In this document: positions 41,101-44,386 of the stretch, one piece after another
Layout: each line of letters begins with the position of its first letter
How positions within the stretch are numbered: the first letter of the stretch is position 1
Assembly (NCBI RefSeq): GCF_018449795.1
Contig: NZ_JAAVVE010000036.1
Coordinates: 1-44,386, forward strand
Reading direction: 5' to 3'
From: Sphingomonas sp. dw_22
GTDB lineage: Bacteria > Pseudomonadota > Alphaproteobacteria > Sphingomonadales > Sphingomonadaceae
Length of the DNA stretch: 44,386 nt
Made by a program: the position numbers and the translations under genes
The notes under the pieces: generated by a model
What the model was told of the DNA's origin: nothing
Databases searched by the model: none
What the model saw: only the letters and a program-made list of their open reading frames with translations

Positions 41101-41559
41101 GCCCGAATCGTCGGCGGATGTGGTCTGGCCAGTCTCGACGATGCGCACCAGCGCGCCGGCGATGTTGCGGCCGCCGTCCGCCTGGGCGACATGGCCGAAG
41201 ATCGAGCCCGATCCGGCCGTCACCGCCGCCGTGGTCTGGGTGCCGCCGGACTGCGGCGTGCCGACAATATAGGAGCCGCCGCTCGTCACGCTGAGCGAAA
41301 GCCCGCTGCCCTGGAGCAGCCTGCGATAGGCGTCCACCGTGCTGAAATCGCCATGCAGCGCGGGCGCCGTCTTGCCGCGCACCGCAGCGTCGGAGAACAC
41401 GATGTTCGAGCTGGTCTGTGCCGCCACGGCACGCAGCGATCTTTCAAGCGCCTGCGCGGGAAGGTCGAACGTGAAACTGGCTTGCGCATGTGCCGCAAGC
41501 GGAGCCGCGATTGCGCAGCTCGCGAGCGCATAGGCCGTCAACGAAACTTTCGAAACCAT
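38131..41559 (-). CDS. Signal-transducing TonB-dependent receptor (STN + carboxypeptidase-like domain)
   Basis: 1142 aa. Signal peptide 1-26 and an STN signalling domain at about 28-98 (SFTFDLPAQALERSLRAVAA, SSNIVFSD, YRRLLQGSGLSLSV), which in FecA-type receptors touches FecR in the periplasm. Then a CarboxypepD-regulatory-like domain at about 118-196 (SIFGHVAQADGGRNIAGALV), a TonB box SDIVVYGSR (203-211), a plug (DALRRAPGVSFQRD, VVRGLDPDMNNVKLNG) and a 22-strand barrel ending ..FKIGISTIF. It follows fecR and has its own ECF-type promoter at 41606-41634. The combination of STN and carboxypeptidase-like domains is typical of signalling OARs of sphingomonads and Caulobacter. The ligand is unknown; the neighbouring M16 protease suggests a polypeptide. 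Confidence 0.93.
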   Translation of the reverse strand: MVSKVSLTAYALASCAIAAPLAAHAQASFTFDLPAQALERSLRAVAAQTSSNIVFSDAAVRGKTAPALHGDFSTVDAYRRLLQGSGLSLSVTSGGSYIVGTPQSGGTQTTAAVTAGSGSIFGHVAQADGGRNIAGALVRIVETGQTTSADDSGNFRFPDLRAGQYTLEISFLGFETITQTVELTGGEDASIDLTMAQPGGPGSDIVVYGSRSARANALNLQRTAENNSDVISADDLGNFTGTTFSDALRRAPGVSFQRDSLTGDGTNVVVRGLDPDMNNVKLNGLQLPVGNGTGRSADLSNLLADSVAKITISKSLLPSQDSAGTGGLVEIETMSPLNRPHRYANLQAETGLSGKDFSRDLLVSGTVAGRFGAQDNLGLSASVQYRRNSVRNISYNTVTKFGAFLPNNADGSLPTSADAVDPLAIFPFAPGDDGAYVSQIETGFNHVKQTTLAATVSGEWQVGEHTNLKFDFQHSEAKRTTYSLTDIFSAPMKYSDVPGGEVRSALHVDLADDNAGLQREQQYRYDPDAKTVTDTYSFNGKSSFGKFTFKYLLGYAHGSEDHGRNTTLDLRPPATAATADYFLPEAIDPTLGYIVSPFAPRSGSAIPIPLLSNAGWALINDPSKYTITAGTGQIDVTTGKNDRYTADLSTRWDMNWGFLKYIEVGARYERATFKNNLLRTQFAGNASIQQLGLPFEPTDLGRVGVSGANFTAMSEATLIHFLDNIGQYMAANPDLQLAPIPPAEGQDKQSTREDNYAAYLQARLEFGKLEVIGGVRYNRTDLAANNLVFPTYTGPLLDGSGLGNDLPFQNQFTKLVSEKVSSEDFLPRVLFNYRQTDNLIFRGGYFMSVARPQIGELSAQTRIAFINFPIPGPNGPQPILQISSGNPNLKQATTHNFDLSAEYYHKIGIIKIGGFYKRINNLLQSNQSDGPANLANLTLPDHPYFQGAPYFDPAHPENYQIIGFAPINSSHPATIWGIEGQFERQFDFLPGALSGLGIYANYTYTHSSRWQRYSWPFAPAGQDIYEFSGLPFNQQPKHSGTASLTYNKYGFDATLAYSFQSRTLNNFAPRGLSVYDKGVQTLDFHGEYYLDPTTRKVRIYVEASDLLKSTDTPDVQQLIAGYYTRATYLGGRKFKIGISTIF

Positions 41560-41598
41560 CGATTTCCCCCCTGGGGATCGCGCGCATCGCGACCCTCA

Positions 41599-41616
41599 CA
41601 GCATCAGACGATGCTG
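41599..41616. other. Perfect dyad overlapping the receptor -10 element
   Basis: CAGCATC (41599-41605) and GATGCTG (41610-41616) are inverted arms around AGAC. The dyad covers the CGTCT -10 block and the predicted start point of the receptor promoter. It may be a second regulator's operator or a hairpin at the very 5' end of the mRNA. Confidence 0.4.
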
Positions 41617-41634
41617 CACCGCAAAACCGACATC
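41606..41634 (-). promoter_or_regulatory. ECF-sigma promoter of the STN TonB receptor gene
   Basis: On the minus strand GATGTCGGTTTT (-35 region, 41634-41623) is followed by CGTCT (-10 region, 41610-41606). The same two blocks at exactly the same spacing precede the sigma-factor gene (43211-43239), while the spacers between them are unrelated. That pattern is what a shared ECF promoter should show. The predicted start near 41599 gives a 40-nt leader with AGGGGGG before the ATG. Confidence 0.65.
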
Positions 41635-41719
41635 AGGAGGCAATAAAAATGTAATTACCGGTAAAGGATGGGTTTTATCTCAAAGCCGATGTTCGCCCTC
41701 GCGTAATTTTATAACATTG

Positions 41720-42724
41720 CTACCGCACGATCCGCAGTTCGCTGCCCGATTGCTGCACGCGCAGGCCGTGCAGCGAAGCGATCGCGGAGGCGAATTCGGC
41801 AGTGTCGTTGGTCGCGAACACCCCCGAGACCCGAAGCGACGCCAGCCGCGGATCACCGATCGCGATGCGCGGCCCGCCATAGCGATTGAGTTCGGCAACG
41901 GCGGCCGACAGCGGCGTATCGGTGAACACCGCCTGCCCGCGCCGCCATGCCGTGGCCGCCTCCATCGAAGGCTGATCGATCAGCGAGGGCGCATCGACAG
42001 TCGCGGTCAGCCGCTCGCCCGCGCGCAGTAGCGTGGGCGCATCCTTCGCCTCGGGCCGCGACGCGCCGATCTGGTTGATCGCGACCTTGCCCTCGATCAG
42101 CGTCACGACGACGCCCCGCTCCGTCCGGCGCACGATGAAGCTCGTCCCCACCGCGCGCACCGTCCGGTCGCCGGCGGTGACGATGAAGGGTCGGCGCGGA
42201 TTGGGTGCGACTTCGAACATCGCCTCGCCGCGATCGAGCCGCACGCGGCGCACATCCTCCTCATAATCGATCGCGAGCTGCGTATCGGTGTTGAGCGCGA
42301 TGCGCGTGCCGTCCTTGAGCGTGGCGACCTTCTGCTCGCCCAGCTGCGTCGAATAGCCGAGCGAACGGCCCATCAGCCACCAGCCCGCTCCGCCGCCGAT
42401 GACGACCAGCAACAGGCACGCCGCAAGCGCCAGTCCCCAGGCAGGCGAAGGCCGCTCGGTGCGGCCCGGACGTGCCGCCGTCCGCGTAACGGGCGTCCCC
42501 GCCCCGTTCGCCGCGACCAAGGCGGCGCCGGGCAGGATACCCCAGATCTCCGTGGCGCGCTCGAACGCTTCCTCATGCGCGCCGTCCGCGTAGAGCCAGG
42601 CGCGCAGCGCATCGTCGGTCGCGTCGCAGCGATCGGACGATTGCAGCCGCGCGATCCAGGCCGCGGCTTCGGCGTCGATTCGCCTTTGCTGGGGGGAACG
42701 GAAGCTCACCACTCCGCCATCCAT
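41720..42724 (-). CDS. fecR: FecR-family anti-sigma factor / sigma regulator
   Basis: 334 aa. Cytoplasmic N-terminal part (RIDAEAAAWIARLQSSD and a W-rich DUF4880-type helix region, 15-62), one membrane helix (about 96-118, WGLALAACLLLVVIGGGAGWWL) and a periplasmic FecR domain (about 125-215, GEQKVATLKDGTRIALNTDT, RLDRGEAMFEVAPNPRRPF). A C-terminal DUF4974/STN-like segment follows, ending ..LHGLRVQQSGSELRIVR. It holds the sigma factor inactive until the receptor's STN domain signals. ATG 42724 overlaps the sigma gene by 19 bp; GTG at 42709 would give a 4-nt GTGA overlap and is a good alternative. Confidence 0.92.
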   Translation of the reverse strand: MDGGVVSFRSPQQRRIDAEAAAWIARLQSSDRCDATDDALRAWLYADGAHEEAFERATEIWGILPGAALVAANGAGTPVTRTAARPGRTERPSPAWGLALAACLLLVVIGGGAGWWLMGRSLGYSTQLGEQKVATLKDGTRIALNTDTQLAIDYEEDVRRVRLDRGEAMFEVAPNPRRPFIVTAGDRTVRAVGTSFIVRRTERGVVVTLIEGKVAINQIGASRPEAKDAPTLLRAGERLTATVDAPSLIDQPSMEAATAWRRGQAVFTDTPLSAAVAELNRYGGPRIAIGDPRLASLRVSGVFATNDTAEFASAIASLHGLRVQQSGSELRIVR

Positions 42725-43182
42725 TGCATCAATTGCAGCGTCGCCCGCGCGACCTGCTTCTCCACCGCGGCCACCGACATGTTCTCGGATGCCGCGATCT
42801 CCGCATAGCTGAGATCCTCGAGCCGGCGCTTGAGCAGGATGCGGCGCGTGCGCTCGGGGAGTTGGGCCAGCCCTTCGGCGGCATGCCGCAGCCGCGCCTG
42901 CTCCTCGACGATCTGCGCCGGATCGGGCGTGCGATCGGCGATCGCATGGATGTCGCTCAAGTCGACGAACGGCGCGCGCGTCTTTCGGCGGGCGCGATCG
43001 ATCGACAGGTTGATCGCCGCGGTCACCAGCAAAGCCTCCTTGGAGCGCGCGGTGTGGACGCGCTCATATTGTTCTATCTTCAGGAAAGCGTCCTGCACGA
43101 GTTCGTCCGCATCCTCTTCGGAGACGCCGCGCCGGAGAACGGCCCGTCTGGCTTTTGCCAGCATCTCAGCCAAGCTCGGCAT
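42706..43182 (-). CDS. fecI: ECF (FecI-type) RNA polymerase sigma factor
   Basis: 158 aa. Region sigma2 spans about 4-66 (SEEDADELVQDAFLKIEQYER, AAINLSIDRARR). Region sigma4 covers about 100-150, with helix-turn-helix LSYAEIAASENMSVAAVEKQ. There is no sigma3, as in all ECF factors. It should direct polymerase to the promoters at 43211-43239 (its own) and 41606-41634 (receptor). It is co-transcribed with fecR. AAGGAG lies 13 nt upstream of the ATG, a slightly long spacing. Confidence 0.93.
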   Translation of the reverse strand: MPSLAEMLAKARRAVLRRGVSEEDADELVQDAFLKIEQYERVHTARSKEALLVTAAINLSIDRARRKTRAPFVDLSDIHAIADRTPDPAQIVEEQARLRHAAEGLAQLPERTRRILLKRRLEDLSYAEIAASENMSVAAVEKQVARATLQLMQWMAEW

Positions 43183-43210
43183 CGCGCGTTCCGATCTCCT
43201 TCAGTTCCCT

Positions 43211-43239
43211 AGACGCCTATATCGGCGAAACCTGACATC
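43211..43239 (-). promoter_or_regulatory. ECF-sigma promoter of the fecI-fecR operon
   Basis: On the minus strand GATGTCAGGTTT (43239-43228) and CGTCT (43215-43211) match the receptor promoter at 10 of 12 and 5 of 5 positions with identical spacing. The 12-bp spacer matches at only 1 position. This implies autoregulation of the sigma gene. Confidence 0.65.
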
Positions 43240-43319
43240 GCAGCCGCTTTTTAGGGGCCGGACTCCAATAATCGTGCCCAAAGCCGACCCGGAAAGGACG
43301 CGAAATCCCAAGTCGAGCG

Positions 43320-43341
43320 AATAGTTACTTACGTTACTATT
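43320..43341. promoter_or_regulatory. Imperfect palindrome with GTTACT direct repeats
   Basis: AATAGT (43320-43325) and ACTATT (43336-43341) are inverted arms. GTTACT occurs twice (43324-43329 and 43333-43338), 9 bp apart. It lies in the 183-bp gap between the lactonase stop and the sigma gene, about 80 bp upstream of the sigma promoter. It could be an operator or a weak terminator for the lactonase gene. Confidence 0.3.
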
Positions 43342-43365
43342 TGACGGAAGCCGGGGCGCCGCCCG

Positions 43366-44274
43366 TCAGAGATCGATGCCGAGCCGGTAGATGCGGTTGG
43401 CATTGCCCGCGAACAGCGCGCGCTGCTCGGGCAGGGTCAGGTCGGATATGATCGTGCGATAGGCCAGGAGGTGGCGATCGAAGCTGCCGAACAGCTTGTC
43501 GGTCGGCACGTCGCTGGCGAACATCGCCCGGTGGGCTCCGAATATGTCGATCGTCTCGCGCACATAGCTGCGCGCCTCTTCGAGGTTCCACGGGCGATAG
43601 GCGAACCCGATACCCGATATCTTGACCGAGACATTGGCGCAGGACGCCAGCGCCGCCATTCCCGCGCGCCATTCGCCGCGCCCGTCGGGATCGCCCGGCA
43701 CCATCATGCCGCAATGATTGACGATCACCGGCACTTCGGGATGCCGCTCGATCAGCCGGGCCAGCGCCGGGAACTGCGCCGGATAGGCCTGGAGGTCGAA
43801 GCTCAGCCCGTATTTGCCCAGCAACGCGAAGCCGCGCTGCCAGGCTTCGTCCTGCGTCACGTCGCGCGGCGTATAGGTCCGGTTCGGGTCGGCATGCCAG
43901 TTGACGATATGGCGGATGCCGCGGACGTTGCGCCGCTGGGCATGCGCCTGGAGCAGCATCTCGACGCCCGGATGGTCGAGCGCGGCGAACGCCACGATCG
44001 CGCTGGGCAGGCCGCCGTCGTCCGCCATGTCCTGCAGCCAGTCGGTCTCGTCGAGCGCCGCCTCGGGGACCGCGCCGGCATCGATATGGACGATGCCGCG
44101 CACGTCCCAGCCGCTCGCATCGGCGAAATAGTCGGGCAGCATATAAGTGCGCGCGATCGCCTCGACGCTGCCGTTCGGCCCGTCATGGCCGAAGGGCGGC
44201 ATCAGCCAGGGATAGCGGATGCGCTCCAGATCCCACAGATGCACATGGGCGTCGATGAACGGCAGGTCACGCAT
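43366..44274 (-). CDS. COG3618 amidohydrolase, probable sugar lactonase
   Basis: 302 aa, a TIM-barrel of the amidohydrolase-2 family that includes L-fuconolactonase, L-rhamnono-lactonase and aromatic lactonases. Starts FIDAHVHLWDLERIRYPWL; other landmarks are GVEMLLQAHAQRRNVRGIRH, VIVNHCGMM (barrel strand with His), NVSVKISGIGFAYRP, MFASDVPTDKLFGSFD (terminal Asp) and NANRIYRLGI. It hydrolyses a sugar or related lactone in the cytoplasm. It begins 9 bp after the stop of an SDR dehydrogenase, the enzyme that would make the lactone. With RhaT in the same window, L-rhamnono-lactone is an attractive substrate, but L-fuconolactone or others cannot be excluded. Confidence 0.83.
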   Translation of the reverse strand: MRDLPFIDAHVHLWDLERIRYPWLMPPFGHDGPNGSVEAIARTYMLPDYFADASGWDVRGIVHIDAGAVPEAALDETDWLQDMADDGGLPSAIVAFAALDHPGVEMLLQAHAQRRNVRGIRHIVNWHADPNRTYTPRDVTQDEAWQRGFALLGKYGLSFDLQAYPAQFPALARLIERHPEVPVIVNHCGMMVPGDPDGRGEWRAGMAALASCANVSVKISGIGFAYRPWNLEEARSYVRETIDIFGAHRAMFASDVPTDKLFGSFDRHLLAYRTIISDLTLPEQRALFAGNANRIYRLGIDL

Positions 44275-44283
44275 GGGCGGTGC

Positions 44284-44386
44284 TCAATAGGTAGTCCTGC
44301 CGCCGGAGGTATCGAAGGTATGTGCGGTGGTGAAGGAGCATTCGTGTGATGCCATGAACGCGACCATGGCGGCGGATTCGTGGACT
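44284..44386 (-). CDS. SDR-family dehydrogenase, 3' end only
   Basis: Only the last 33 codons are in the window. They read ESAAMVAFMASHECSFTT and then AHTFDTSGGRTTY, a typical SDR C-terminus (FMAS.ECSF.TG..FD.SGGR.TY). Classical SDRs with this end oxidise sugars or 3-hydroxyacyl compounds with NAD(P). Placement directly upstream of a lactonase suggests an aldose 1-dehydrogenase, for example L-rhamnose or L-fucose dehydrogenase. Confidence 0.75.
   Translation of the reverse strand, partial: VHESAAMVAFMASHECSFTTAHTFDTSGGRTTY

Noticed and set aside
39874..41646. Plus-strand open frame opposite the STN receptor
   Set aside because: Same shadow effect; it reads through the promoter and signal-peptide region of the real gene on the minus strand.
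35325..43182. Lasso-peptide cluster (these often carry FecIR, a TonB receptor and a peptidase)
   Set aside because: No precursor peptide, no lasso cyclase or leader peptidase, and the peptidase here is an M16 zinc enzyme rather than the serine-type isopeptidase.

Overview
The window looks like chromosomal DNA of a high-GC alphaproteobacterium, most likely a sphingomonad (Sphingomonas or a close relative). Three things point there: the many large TonB-dependent receptors, a FecI/FecR pair, and a core envelope/translation operon (rpsB-tsf-pyrH-frr-uppS-cdsA-dxr-rseP-bamA-skp-fabZ) that lacks lpxD between skp and fabZ and lacks lpxA/lpxB after fabZ. That gap fits the LPS-free, glycosphingolipid outer membrane of sphingomonads. 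I see no insertion sequence, phage gene or CRISPR array.

Layout. (1) 1-4.4 kb: a cell-wall pair on the minus strand (rlpA, partial, and an MltB-type lytic transglycosylase), tRNA-Ser(UGA), a secreted TPR protein, an unknown secreted protein, a PilZ protein, rpmE and a small membrane protein. (2) 4.4-15.8 kb: the tightly packed minus-strand core operon, with many 4-nt start/stop overlaps, a terminator-like hairpin between rpsB and tsf, and a structured rpsB leader. (3) 15.9-17.6 kb: a small membrane protein and the phosphatidylethanolamine pair psd-pssA. (4) 17.8-21.8 kb: a three-gene periplasmic molybdenum hydroxylase (2Fe-2S subunit, Tat-exported Mo subunit, triheme cytochrome c).

(5) 21.9-31.4 kb: a divergent plant-polysaccharide locus. 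On the minus strand, a TonB-dependent receptor and a GH28 pectinase. On the plus strand, an unannotated 48-aa ORF, a RhaT-type L-rhamnose symporter, a GH43 enzyme and a GH63-like enzyme. The 418-bp divergent region between them carries a good sigma70 promoter, an exact 14-bp xyl-box-like operator and two more dyads. The likely substrate is a rhamnose-containing pectin. (6) 31.4-35.2 kb: a TetR-regulated EmrAB-type efflux locus that also carries a PaaI-type thioesterase.

(7) 35.3-43.2 kb: an ECF sigma factor, FecR anti-sigma factor, TonB receptor with an STN signalling domain, and a periplasmic M16 zinc protease, all on the minus strand in that order. The same two-block promoter (GATGTC..G.TTT, then CGTCT at identical spacing) precedes both the sigma gene and the receptor gene. 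This gives direct sequence support for an autoregulated cell-surface signalling regulon. A perfect 12-bp hairpin with a U4 tail sits between receptor and protease. The architecture resembles the Fus ferredoxin-import system (TonB receptor plus M16 protease), but here it is coupled to FecIR signalling. It is the best candidate for an undescribed system in the window. (8) 43.4-44.4 kb: a COG3618 lactonase-type amidohydrolase and the 3' end of an SDR dehydrogenase. This is the gene pair expected for non-phosphorylative oxidation of a deoxy sugar such as L-rhamnose or L-fucose.
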